From the NCBI RefSeq assembly GCF_032118995.1, contig NC_092649.1, positions 18,592,832 through 18,656,831 on the forward strand: a DNA stretch of 64,000 nucleotides, given 5' to 3'. This DNA is from Asterias amurensis (taxonomy: Eukaryota > Echinodermata > Asteroidea > Forcipulatida > Asteriidae). Of this stretch, positions 54,601 to 61,054 are shown piece by piece. Numbering within the stretch: the first letter of the stretch is position 1; every line of letters starts with the position of its first letter. The notes under the pieces are model-generated. The model was not told the DNA's origin. It searched no databases and saw only the letters and a program-made list of their open reading frames with translations. The translations under genes were made by a program, and so were the position numbers.

Positions 54601-57301
54601 TTTTTCATCACTTCATATTTCCTTTTTCAAATTTCAATGCGGGGTCAAAATTCCATACAGGCACTTTACAAGAAACTTAAAGATAACAGTAGGGCTCAGT
54701 TTCTCATTTTTACACAAACAATACCATTTAATGTGATCTATTTAGATCACATTAAATAATGCGTTATTGCAAAATATTAACTCTCTGTAAAATCTTGCTT
54801 TTCCTCATTGATGGCAAGGCCCAATGTCATGACTTTGCTTACCAATGAATTCTGCGCTTGCTTATGATCACTATTCTTCGTTTAGGGCAATCACCAAATT
54901 TCTACGCAAGCCATTTAACAAGCAAAGAATAAGAAATGAAATGTTTTGAAGCAACCTAGAGTCACATTTGCCATTGCGCACGTAGCTAACACTCCCTGCT
55001 CACCTATGAAATACACTTGAATGATGTAAGGGATTTAAAGCCATTGGACACTTTCTGAACAGAACAAAAATTAAAAGTTCACAGATTTACATTACAGAAG
55101 GTAATGGTGAAAGACTTCCCTTGAAATATTATTCCATGAAATGCTCAACTTTTTGAGAAAACATTAAAACAATTATCAATTCTCGATATCGAGAATGACA
55201 GATTTATTTTAAACACATGTCATGACACTATGAAACGTGCTGAAACAAGGGTGGGTTTTCCCGTCTTTTTTCTCCCGACTCTGATGACCGATTGAGCCTA
55301 AATTTTCACAGGTTTGTTATTTTATATCAGTTGTGATACACAAAATATGGGCCTTGGGACAATACTATTTACCGATGTTGTGCGGTTGCTTTAAACTAGT
55401 ATGGGAATTTCTGTGCATGTTGTGGTGTACTGTAGTCAATGTGGCAGATTGCAGAAACACTTACTGCTTCTACTACTTGCCGTCCTACTACTCATCCTAC
55501 TACTTGCCATCAACTCGCCATCAAGTCACTTGTGCCGTCAACTCCTCCAATATACATTTAAAATCCACAAAAGTATTATAGCTAAAAGAGAATTCGCGTA
55601 AGTTTTAGGTTACATTTCGGAATAAAAATTGAGGGTTTTTTTCTTGAGAAAAAATCATCTCGAAGCAGCAAAACCATCGGCCGCCGTCTTACTTTTTCAC
55701 ATGGATTAGTCTTAGCCCAAGATGTCAATGATTGGTACTATTTTTTTTTAAAACACAGTCATTTTTGTAAATGAAATTTTACCAAAAACCATGAGAAATA
55801 TGTAGTTTAGCCCAGACTTAAAGGGAAGGTACACATTTGGTAATTACTCAAAACAAATATTAACTTAAAATCTTACTTGGTACTGAGCATTGGAGAGCTG
55901 TTGGTAGTATAAAACATTGTGGATAACTGCTCCCTCTGAAGTAACGCAGTTTTTGAGAAAGAGGAAATTTCTCACTAAAATAATAAAAGACTTCTAGCTA
56001 GAAGTCTTTTATTCCTATCGGAGAGCAAACAAATTCGTCCAACAAGGCTGCTTTTTTCTTTCATCATTTTCTCGCAACTTCGATGACCAAATGATCCCAA
56101 ATTTTCACACACTTGTTATTTTTTGGTTATGATGGGATACACCAAGTGATGACACTGGTCTTTGACAATTACCAACTGTGTACAGTGCCTTTAACACTTC
56201 CATGCCCCATTTATAAAATTTGTTCTGTAAATTTAATGAGTTGACGGCACGAACATGAGTTGACGGCGAGTTGCCGGCAAGTCAGCGAGTTGATGGCAAG
56301 TAGTAGGACTGCTTGCATCTGTTTAATGAAGTTCCTGTGGTCATGTTTCAATGGTTTAATTTATGACAAAAGGCACTGCAAACCCTGTACTTTATTGAAG
56401 ACCAACACTTGAACACCCTGAATATTGCTACTGCATTCCGTACCTCAACTTTCTACCTCCATGCTCAAACTGAGCTTTTTTTTTCCCCCATCCCAGTGAA
56501 ACAGTTCAAATCTGTTTGTTGTCAATGAGAAAACAACTTATATTCAAGTACACACATAATATGGGTGTCCAAACGAAGTCAGAGTTACGAGACCTGGGTC
56601 CCAACAACTGACTGGTTGGACTCGCCGACTTTTGCCCAAACATTTTGTTTTGTTGGGGCTCTGTATGCAGGCAGGCAGTTAGAAGAGTAGGCCGCCCAGA
56701 CTAGACTAGACTATTTCGATATGAAATAATATAGTACCTAATTTACCTCAATGAGATATCCTTTTTTGTAAAAAAGAGTGAAGAAGTGGTGGCGCCATAC
56801 GGAAAGTTATCCCATACCCACTTTCCAAAATGAAGTTTCCCCACTTTCCAAAATGAAGTTTCATTGACAAAACAAATAAATAAATAATACTTTGTTTACT
56901 GAAAATAATCCCACATGGGTAAACTTAAAGAGAACATTATTTGTAAGTCGCGAAGCAAAACAACAAAATAACGCCAGTCATGCCACACAGCTAGCTATTT
57001 ATTGCACATGGGTGGAGGTCATGTGAACCAAAACATACGGACTTTTAAAAGTAAAAGAGACACAATTCACCAACACCAAAAAAACTCATAAAATAAGAGT
57101 TAAGACATAAAATTAAAAAGCATAAACAAACTTGTACATTTCTTCCCCCTTACCGTCTTCAAAATGACCACAAGTCCTCAGTTCTGCAAGGGAGACGTTA
57201 GAGTCATATATAATCTTCTTTAAATGCTTGGAGAGGCCGCTAAATTGGCGAAATTCCCAAGCTAAATCGCGGTTTCTAGACCGCGAACGGCGTTCCGCCA
57301 T
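30423..57301 (-). CDS. DSTYK: Dual serine/threonine and tyrosine protein kinase, frame broken in exon 8
   Basis: DSTYK (RIP5, dusty kinase) is a cytoplasmic and membrane-associated kinase linked in vertebrates to FGF/ERK signalling and cell death. Coding exons, in transcript order: 57154-57301, 48853-50043, 40965-41200, 39373-39456, 37752-37877, 36285-36468, 34930-35086, 33769-34017, 32344-32593 and 30423-30649. All borders are GT-AG and the phases agree except within exon 8, which is one base short. Allowing for that base the protein is about 950 residues (human 929). The N-terminal half holds a degenerate nucleotide-binding-like loop (GQTYTAKA, residues 79-86) and the family's FDMQRD segment. 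The C-terminal kinase has GRGQYG (666-671), the AVK lysine near 688, HRDIKLKN (783-790), TDLG (802-805) and MAPEL. DLG instead of DFG is normal for this family. The 27 kb gene is mostly repeat-filled intron. Confidence 0.95.
31497..31869. mobile_element. TTAA-type element, family B, in DSTYK intron 9
   Basis: The ends are CTAAAGCCATTATACACTTT and GGGTCCAATGGCTTAA, with the TCTCGCTAACGAGA hairpin inside. Confidence 0.85.
31993..32171. mobile_element. Foldback element, family K
   Basis: TTTCATAAAGCTGCTTAAGC at the left and GCAGCTGTATGAAATTGGGC at the right are inverted. CTGCTTAGCAAAAATG lies inside. Confidence 0.7.
32344..32593 (-). CDS. DSTYK: DSTYK exon 9, activation segment
   Basis: The exon carries the DLG metal-binding motif ([14 protein letters not shown]), the activation segment [15 protein letters not shown] and the alphaF aspartate in [13 protein letters not shown]. 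Near-identity to vertebrate DSTYK is obvious by eye. The donor GTAAAC is followed downstream by G- and T-homopolymers. Confidence 0.95.
32930..33660. mobile_element. Family H element interrupted by a family C element
   Basis: GATTTGAGGCATTGCACGGT, GGTTTGCGGTAACACCATG and CTACTTGCCAGGT open it. Beyond the insertion at 33073-33435 come CCCAGCCAATTTTCTA, AAATCTACTCCGCAG and TCTATCTGGCAAGTAGACAC. The 50130 copy lacks the insertion. Confidence 0.75.
33073..33435. mobile_element. TTAA-type element, family C, nested
   Basis: TTAA at 33073 and 33432, with the central GGAGTCAAAT/ATTTGACTCC-like hairpin and CGACCGTGTTAG arms. Confidence 0.9.
33769..34017 (-). CDS. DSTYK: DSTYK exon 8, kinase core with a one-base deletion
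   Basis: The exon encodes the region between the kinase N-lobe and the catalytic loop: [29 protein letters not shown], then IKAGL. After KAGL the frame shifts by one base, and [17 protein letters not shown] and [10 protein letters not shown] continue in another frame. Eleven bases lie between the codons for KAGL and RLQ, where human DSTYK has four residues (twelve bases). The exon is 249 bases where the flanking phases require 250. The missing base is near 33870-33872. It may be a sequencing error, an allele, or a true lesion. Confidence 0.92.
34142..34923. repeat. 18-bp minisatellite inside DSTYK intron 7
   Basis: About 43 units of the type ACACATTTTGTGGATAAT. Because the period is 18, both strands are open in one frame: the plus strand reads repeats like THFVDN and THFMEN, the minus strand MCIIHK. 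Variants form local homogeneous runs (TTCACATTTTATGGAGAA; ATTGGGATAATACACATT). The array runs right up to the exon 7 splice donor at 34924-34929. Confidence 0.95.
35325..35770. repeat. Interspersed GGTCAGTCGCATTAC motif cluster
   Basis: The 15-base motif GGTCAGTCGCATTAC or a one-base variant occurs near 35380, 35560, 35731 and 35748 with different spacers. The surrounding DNA is not recognised. Confidence 0.7.
36618..36868. mobile_element. Foldback element, family K, long copy
   Basis: GGGCCAATTTCATAGAGCTG and CAGCTCTATGAAATTGGGCG are near-perfect inverted ends of a 250-base element, with GCTTAAGC repeats on both arms. Confidence 0.85.
37160..37505. mobile_element. TTAA-type element, family A
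   Basis: It starts TTTAAAAGAACTGGACAC and keeps the TTAGATTTTGAGGTCCCAAA hairpin; the right end is truncated after ACACTAAGTGAGAA. DSTYK intron 5. Confidence 0.8.
37975..38115. repeat. Family E repeat, inverted order
   Basis: AAATTTCCAGGGCACCAAAG, AATGACCAGAAGGCATGGAG and GAAGTATAAGGCCTG match the consensus order of the 48538 copy. Confidence 0.65.
38190..38352. mobile_element. Short foldback element with TTAGGAC arms
   Basis: GATTTCACAAAACTCTTTCT and CTAACTCTTTGTGAAATC are inverted ends. CCTAAGTTAGGACG lies inside. Relative of 27815-27955. Confidence 0.7.
38340..38625 (-). mobile_element. tRNA-like SINE fragments
   Basis: On the minus strand GCTCAATTGGTAGAGTGCCG and GGTTCAAACCC (about 38342-38405) form A- and B-box-like motifs. 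A second degenerate head is at about 38545-38600. The intervening sequence resembles 7490-7620. Confidence 0.55.
39546..39990. mobile_element. Family A element followed by an inverted partial copy
   Basis: 39546-39893 is a family A copy starting TTAAAGGCAGACACTATTGG. From 39897 the sequence ACTTGGTGTATCCCAACATA returns in the opposite orientation, so the two form a composite. Confidence 0.7.
40010..40145. mobile_element. Large palindrome of a GGGAAT foldback element
   Basis: TTTTCAACTAGTGGTTTAAT with GAGGCCTGGTTCTTGATAAT pairs with ATTATCAAGAACCAGGCCTC and TTTAAACCACTAGTTGAAAA. The loop is only about 20 bases. The downstream block to 40500 matches the element at 5970-6345. Confidence 0.88.
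40500..40754. mobile_element. Right part of a family A element
   Basis: From ACACCCTTGCCACACAAGTT to AATAGTGTCCAGTGCCTTTAA. It is truncated at the left where it meets the foldback element. Confidence 0.75.
41255..41400. repeat. Family E repeat
   Basis: CATTGCCTTGGTGCCCTTGA, ATGCTCCAGTAGGAATTTAT and GCCCTTGCCCTTTCAAAACT are in consensus order, just outside DSTYK exon 3. Confidence 0.7.
41745..42590. mobile_element. Possible transposon with ATATCGA-rich ends
   Basis: Both ends carry clusters of GATATCGAAAAT-type motifs (41760-41905 and 42510-42580). Between them is a direct repeat: AGAGCCAGACTGTGTAGAAA with GCTGTACGAGGAGAATTGTG (about 42071-42126) and a second copy at about 42140-42197. The minus-strand 146-codon frame inside has no recognised domain. 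The borders are uncertain. Confidence 0.4.
43293..43682. mobile_element. TTAA-type element, family C, longest copy
   Basis: TTAA at 43293 and 43679. The ends are TTAAAGGAACACGTTGCCTT and its mirror, with the central hairpin GGTCAAAATTTTGACTCC. DSTYK intron 2. Confidence 0.93.
43782..43984. mobile_element. Right half of a family A element
   Basis: GGTCTCGAATTCAGGCATCT through CAATAGTGTCCAGTGCCTGC to TTTAA. It lies about 100 bases from a family C copy. Confidence 0.75.
44726..45120. mobile_element. TTAA-type element, family A, complete
   Basis: TTAA at 44726 and 45117, with the TTAAAGGCAGTGGACACTAT left end and the ACAGTGTCCAGTGGCTTTAA right end. Confidence 0.9.
45537..45710. repeat. Family E repeat
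   Basis: It contains CAGGCCTGCCCCTTTACAGA, GAAATGCTCCAGTAGAAATT, CCTTGGTGCCTTTGCCC and AAAATGAGGCATACACAC in consensus order. Confidence 0.75.
46675..47050. mobile_element. TTAA-type element, family D, complete
   Basis: TTAA at 46675 and 47047. The ends are TTAAAGGAACATTACAG and CTGTAACGTTCCTTTAA. Inside, GACAAACCTATAGAAATTTG is a variant of the core shared by families A and B. Confidence 0.88.
47311..47345. repeat. C-homopolymer tract
   Basis: Two runs of C separated by AACT. Similar C or G runs occur at about 17397-17418, 21658-21670, 25658-25674, 27600-27612, 32226-32248, 32315-32326, 59838-59852 and 60299-60312. Confidence 0.9.
47836..48222. mobile_element. TTAA-type element, family A, complete
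   Basis: TTAA at 47836 and 48219, with inverted ends AAAGGCAGTGGACACTATTG / CAATAGTGTCCACTGCCTTT. The hairpin AAGTTTCGAACTTGTGGTCT lies inside. Confidence 0.9.
48263..48809. mobile_element. Family D element interrupted by a family E repeat
   Basis: 48263-48537 resembles family D (GGCATCCGATCAATGCAATG, CTCAAACTTCTACAGGTTTG). The family D right end resumes at about 48718 (GTTTATGTATGGTGGATTAC to TTCTGTAATGCTCCTTTAA). The piece between is a family E copy. It ends 43 bases from DSTYK exon 2. Confidence 0.8.
48538..48717. repeat. Family E repeat, reference copy
   Basis: It has the order TTGAAAGGGCAAGGGCACCA, GTCTTGGTAAAGGGCATCCT, GTACTGGAGCATTTCAAGAG, AATGACCAGGGGACACAGAG and CCTCCGTGAAGTATCAGGCC. 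Clean borders against family D show the unit is about 180 bases. Confidence 0.85.
48853..50043 (-). CDS. DSTYK: DSTYK exon 2, N-terminal regulatory half
   Basis: This is the largest exon, 1191 bases, for residues about 50-446. It opens with a hydrophobic strand and GQTYTAKA, resembling a P-loop without its final Ser/Thr; the human protein is degenerate at the same place. A central acidic, serine-rich insert (around [17 protein letters not shown]) looks disordered. The distal part is strongly conserved, for example [19 protein letters not shown] and a helical stretch of NQRQEEI type. It ends in phase 1 at a GTAGTA donor. Confidence 0.93.
50100..50465. mobile_element. Family H element, uninterrupted
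   Basis: From ATTTGAGGCATTGCATGGTG through CTACTTGCCAGGTAGAG and CCACGGAGTAGATTTATCGG to GCTTGCTCTAGTCATCATCA. CACCATGTGTGTATCTACTT is in the left arm. Confidence 0.75.
50466..52789. other. DSTYK intron 1, segment with few recognised repeats
   Basis: Mostly AT-rich DNA. A CAATT microsatellite lies at 51206-51225. A CG-rich stretch at 52200-52340 (ACGCGGACGCACGATGGTCG, CGACCAAAACAAGCGTCTGC) is probably a hairpin element. A stop-free plus-strand frame at 50719-50964 has no splice or homology support. Confidence 0.5.
52790..53142. mobile_element. TTAA-type element, family B
   Basis: The left end is damaged (ATCGGTAAACAGTATTGTCC). The right end TGTCCAATGGCTTTAA is intact. The central motif is TCTCGATATCTAGAATTGA. 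Confidence 0.82.
53143..55034. other. DSTYK intron 1, unassigned stretch
   Basis: A family E fragment is at about 53500-53620. Locally repeated text near 54195-54400 (AAGTTGGGACTCAACTCAAT and AAGTTTAAGACTCAACTTAA) suggests an old tandem duplication. A hairpin TGTGATCTATTTAGATCACA is at about 54733. No exon seen. Confidence 0.5.
55035..55394. mobile_element. TTAA-type element, family B, complete
   Basis: TTAA at 55035 and 55391, ends TTAAAGCCATTGGACACTTT / a degenerate TTGCTTTAA. The TCTCGATATCGAGA hairpin is perfect. Confidence 0.85.
55818..56194. mobile_element. TTAA-type element, family A subfamily
   Basis: TTAA at 55818 and 56191. The left end TTAAAGGGAAGGTACACATT and internal GACTTCTAGCTAGAAGTC hairpin differ from typical family A, but the TTCACACACTTGTTATTT region and GATACACCAAGTGA block are retained. 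Confidence 0.8.
56715..56820. mobile_element. Small foldback element, family J
   Basis: TTTCGATATGAAATAATATA, CTCAATGAGATATCC and GAGTGAAGAAGTGGTGGCGC match the 16965 and 61720 copies. Confidence 0.65.
57154..57301 (-). CDS. DSTYK: DSTYK coding exon 1
   Basis: This exon encodes 49 residues starting [10 protein letters not shown], an arginine-rich N-terminus followed by [14 protein letters not shown]. It ends in phase 1 at a GTAAGG donor and joins exon 2 to make a glutamate codon. Human DSTYK has a similar basic, aromatic stretch near its start (GFGRYRRYLGRL), but identity is low. The start is the first ATG, and the donor-acceptor phase match supports it. Confidence 0.75.
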
Positions 57302-57480
57302 GACGGCTCGCGGACGGTCGGTCGGCGGCGGTGTACTGAATTAATTTTTGGTGCGTTGAAAATAAAACAAAAAATACGAACGTGTAGTTTGTGATGTCGA
57401 TCGTCTGCGCGCGTGCGCACATACTGACCGCCATACAGTTCGTGTCAAAAGTAAAGTTTGGCGGGTCACGTCACTGGGCC
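57302..57480 (-). promoter_or_regulatory. Likely DSTYK 5' UTR and promoter
   Basis: Directly upstream of the DSTYK start codon the DNA becomes unusually rich in CG dinucleotides (CCGCCGACCGACCG-like on the minus strand, and GCGCGCGTGCGC near 57405). This contrasts with the AT-rich surroundings. No TATA box is evident. The assignment rests on position and composition. Confidence 0.4.
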
Positions 57481-57615
57481 ATGCACAAAATTCTCTGCTA
57501 AGCAAAAATTTAGTGGGGCACCGGTTGCAATAATATAAACTTGTGATGGCTTGGGTTTTTTTGCTTAGGAAGATTTTCCTGGGCTAAGCAGGTTTTTGTG
57601 CTACTGGCCCTCCTC
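57480..57615. repeat. Family K fragment upstream of DSTYK
   Basis: CTCTGCTAAGCAAAAATTTA and GGGCTAAGCAGGTTTTTGTG are the arm motifs of the TTAAGC foldback family. Confidence 0.5.
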
Positions 57616-57884
57616 AAAGAACAAGACATGCAGCGAAATCGAATGATTTTGAACAATATTGTTATTATCCCTGAACAAACATGCGCGAGAAAGGATGAAT
57701 CATAATTTATTTTTCGTATAATAGAAGGAGTTTTAAAAAGTTGGATGTACTTTTTCCTCTGCCCGTCCGTGTGTGCCTATTAAAGGCTCTTGACGAAAAC
57801 ATCCCATTATTATAGGCTATGTATAGCAAAAAACATAGCAGCAAAATCGATGGATTTCACCGGTCACCCCAGACCAAGCGACTC

Positions 57885-58145
57885 CCAGTGAATGTCCATT
57901 TATAAAAAGTAAAAACCCAGGAAAAATTCCCATTGAAAAAAATCAATGGGATTTTAATAATGGGATCCCATCGACAATTTGAATGGGATTCAGGGGATTC
58001 AGGGGATTGGGGTGAAATTTGGGACATATTCATCGGGATCCAATGGGATTCACAGGGGATCCCATTGAATCCCATTAAAACAATGGGATTTCATTGAATC
58101 CCTTTCAAAATATCAATGGGACCCAATGGGAATATTCCCTGGGAA
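57885..58145. repeat. GGGATTC-rich low-complexity block
   Basis: Dense variants of AATGGGATTC and its complement AATCCCATT occur on one strand (for example GGATCCCATTGAATCCCATT), so the block can fold on itself. Its unit length is irregular. Confidence 0.75.
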
Positions 58146-58270
58146 CTCATCTCCTGAAAGTGGACGACAGGGTCCTTCAAATTATTATTTTTTTTGTACA
58201 TAGTCAGCTCATTCACGAGTGATATCATGCTAAAGCTAATATTATTGTTTGCACACTGTGTGTAGGCCTA

Positions 58271-58642
58271 GACAGTGGACACTATTGGTAATGGTCAAAG
58301 ACTAGTATTCACAGTTGGTGTATCTCAACATATGCATAAAATAACAAACCTGTGAAAATTTTAGCTCAATCGGTCGTCGAATTTGCGAGATAATAATGAA
58401 AGAAAAAAACCTTGTGTCACACAGTTGTGTGCTTTCTGATGTTTGATTTCGAGACCTCAAATTCTAAACTTGAGGTCTCGGTGGAAAATTACTTCTTTCT
58501 CGAAAACTACGTCACTTCAGGGGGAGCTGTTTCTCACAATGTTTTATACCATCAACCTCTCCCCATTATTACTTGTAATCAAGTAAGGTTTTGTGAGGAT
58601 AATTACTTTGAGTAATTACCAATAGTGTCCACTGCCTTTAAT
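58271..58642. mobile_element. TTAA-type element, family A
   Basis: ACAGTGGACACTATTGGTAA opens and CAATAGTGTCCACTGCCTTT closes. The core AACCTGTGAAAATTTTAGCT and a perfect-arm hairpin around GAGACCTCAAATTC are present. Confidence 0.87.
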
Positions 58643-58897
58643 ACAGAAACAGAACCGGCCAACATTTCATAAGTTTACGAAGAAACTCGCAAGTGGTATA
58701 TTCTGCTATGATTAGGCTAGCCCTCTGGCGGCCTTACACTTGTTGTTTCGTTTTATACTACAGTGACGTCATATCAGGGTCCATTTCTGGAGCGGAAATT
58801 TTTCAAAGCTTCATAACATCTTACCTGCAAGAAACCACTAATTCCACAGATTCATTTTCACGAAATAGTGTAGCTCAAGAAATTCACATTTGTTCGT

Positions 58898-59090
58898 ATT
58901 CTCACAGTCTGCCGTGTGTACGCAAGATGCAAGACGCACGACGCGCAAACTTACGTTGCGTTTGTGTGTTAACGCTGTGCAGTCAAGATACGGTGGCCAA
59001 GAATTCGTGCGTCTTGCTGGCATCTTGCGTCTTGCACGCGATCGTGTACGTGTACGCGTACGCACGGCAGCACACAACACTGTGAGAAAA
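58898..59090. mobile_element. CG-rich hairpin element
   Basis: TTCTCACAGTCTGCCGTGTG at the left is mirrored by CGGCAGCACACAACACTGTG plus AGAA at the right. The arms also contain AAGATGCAAGACGCAC and GCATCTTGCGTCTTGC. It is strikingly rich in CG against an AT-rich background. Confidence 0.75.
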
Positions 59091-59189
59091 CGATCAAAAC
59101 GGGAATTTTTTAACGATGGCAGCTGCATTATTTCACGAAAATTACGGATTTGTAAAGAATATATGACGACAAAAACCCACCGCAGAAAA

Positions 59190-59239
59190 ATGTATGCCGC
59201 CATGGAATGTAAATCTGTTGAAATTAGTGGCCTGTTGCA
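59190..59239 (+). other. Possible orphan first exon or IFRD 5' UTR exon
   Basis: A short open frame (MYAAMECKSVEISGLLQ) ends at a strong donor, CAG|GTAAGA, just after 59239. It lies between two divergent genes and follows a CG-rich hairpin element. The peptide is not recognised. It could be the first exon of an unseen gene, a non-coding leader exon of the IFRD gene (an AG acceptor sits at about 61043), or chance. Confidence 0.25.
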
Positions 59240-61054
59240 GGTAAGATTTGAGTTCTTTGTATTATAGGGCTATGATTAGGTTTAAGTGGAAAAACATCGC
59301 AATATAAGACCGATGAATGTCGCGTTCAATACCTGAAGGAAAGTTAGTCAAAAGAGGGCGCTATCACGAAACTTCTTCACACAACACCTTCGGTTTTTTT
59401 AACCACTCGATTTAATTGTTTTAATTCTGTATACATTGTACTAGGTGTATACAATACCATGAAAACTTATATTCAAAAGGTGGTCGTTTTTTTTAAGTCA
59501 CCTGGAAGTGGTATTTTGTCAAAATAAAGCTTTTGTCACGAAAATACTTATGTGTTTTGATGAGTGGAATATGAATAAACAATTAACTAAGGTTTAAAAA
59601 AAAAAATAGTTTCCATGTTATTTACAAATTTGAAAATAAGCCCGACCCGAGAGGGCGCTGTTCGTGACGTCAATCGAGGAATCCGGAACGATGTCCACGC
59701 ACGCCTAGGGAAGATCGAATAGGCCTAAATCCCTATAATCCTAGAAGTTTTGGGGATAAAAAAGTGAGCGCCTTCCAAACCGATTTTTCGAAGATATACA
59801 ATGTAAAAAAAAAAGCTGCTCTGTACTACACGTGTTTGGGGGGGGGGGGGGGTGCAAAGGGTCACATTGTGTGCTACAACAATTTATTCATCCTCATTTT
59901 GGAATTTATTTAACGTACTAAAGTTTGTTTAGTTGAGCATAATACTGCTGTGGAGACAAGGTGCTCTTTTTTTTCTGTAGATCCTAATTGTAGAGCCTAA
60001 GTGGGGCTTTTAATCTTAAAAGATAATCGTGGGGTTTTACTCGAGCTCGAGGGAGATTTGGGGGTTGTAATTATTAAATACGCAAGCGTGTATAGATTGA
60101 TTGGTGCTGGAGTTGATTTGTTTTATAATAAAGTATAGTACCAATGCAAGAAATTGTCTTTCACGTATCATTTATTGTAGTTTGAATTCGGGAGGCGGAT
60201 CGGTTACCCTTTGTTCTGACAGTACATGAAAATAAAATAATGTCTCCCCAATGCATTGAAAAACACTACGGCGGTGGCAACATCATGTACAGCCGCCACC
60301 CCCCCCCCCCCCAAATCAAATCGTTTCAAGAAAGGTAATCGGAATTTTTTTGAGGATGGCAATTTTTACGTAGATAGGGCCTACATAAAAAAAATGCAGG
60401 CGCTGGGGGAGAGTGGGGGGCGGGAACGGGCGGGTGCATGTCCCCTTAGTTACGGCATGGAGGTAGAAATAGCTACGGGAGCCCCCTTACATTTAATTAA
60501 TTCCTGTCGCGGGCGCGGGCGGCCGGCGTTTTCTATTAATATTGAACTTTAAATATGGAGCTACTATTGAAACGAACCAAAAATCACTCGTGACGGCTCA
60601 AAATAATTAGGAGGCGAAAGAAAAAAACTGGTGACGCAAGCAGGTTCTCAAAATAGCTTGTTTGCCGATCGCACGTATTACACTTTATTGCGAAATACCG
60701 TGTTATGTTTTACCCCGTACCTAAAAACGGAAAACCACTCCCATTGCAAAGCGCTCACTTCACGGGGAATTAAATGGGAATGCAAGGTATGGGGTAAGGT
60801 CAAAGGCAAAACATTTAATGACGTCACGAATGCATGATCCACATGATGTGTTTTGTGTACGTACATTCATACGCGGTCCGCATAAAGCCCGCATATGGTC
60901 AAAACACAATATGAGTCTACGACAAGCAACAACTCCCAAACAAATGCTTATTTTTAAGACATATTTTCGTAGTAAAAACTCTTGGAATATACAAAATCTA
61001 CTTATATCCTGAGATTAGGTCTTTTCAAGATAATACTAGGCAGTTTCTAGTGAG
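59240..61054. other. 5' flank of the IFRD gene
   Basis: No supported exon. G run at 59838-59852 and C run at 60299-60312. A CG-rich patch at about 60410-60535 (GGGCGGGAACGGGCGGGTGC, GTCGCGGGCGCGGGCGGCC) could be regulatory. The actual promoter of the IFRD gene is not resolved. Confidence 0.45.

Noticed and set aside
58693..59085. 130-codon plus-strand frame as a gene
   Set aside because: The second half lies in a CG-rich hairpin element that keeps all frames open by lacking AT-rich stops.
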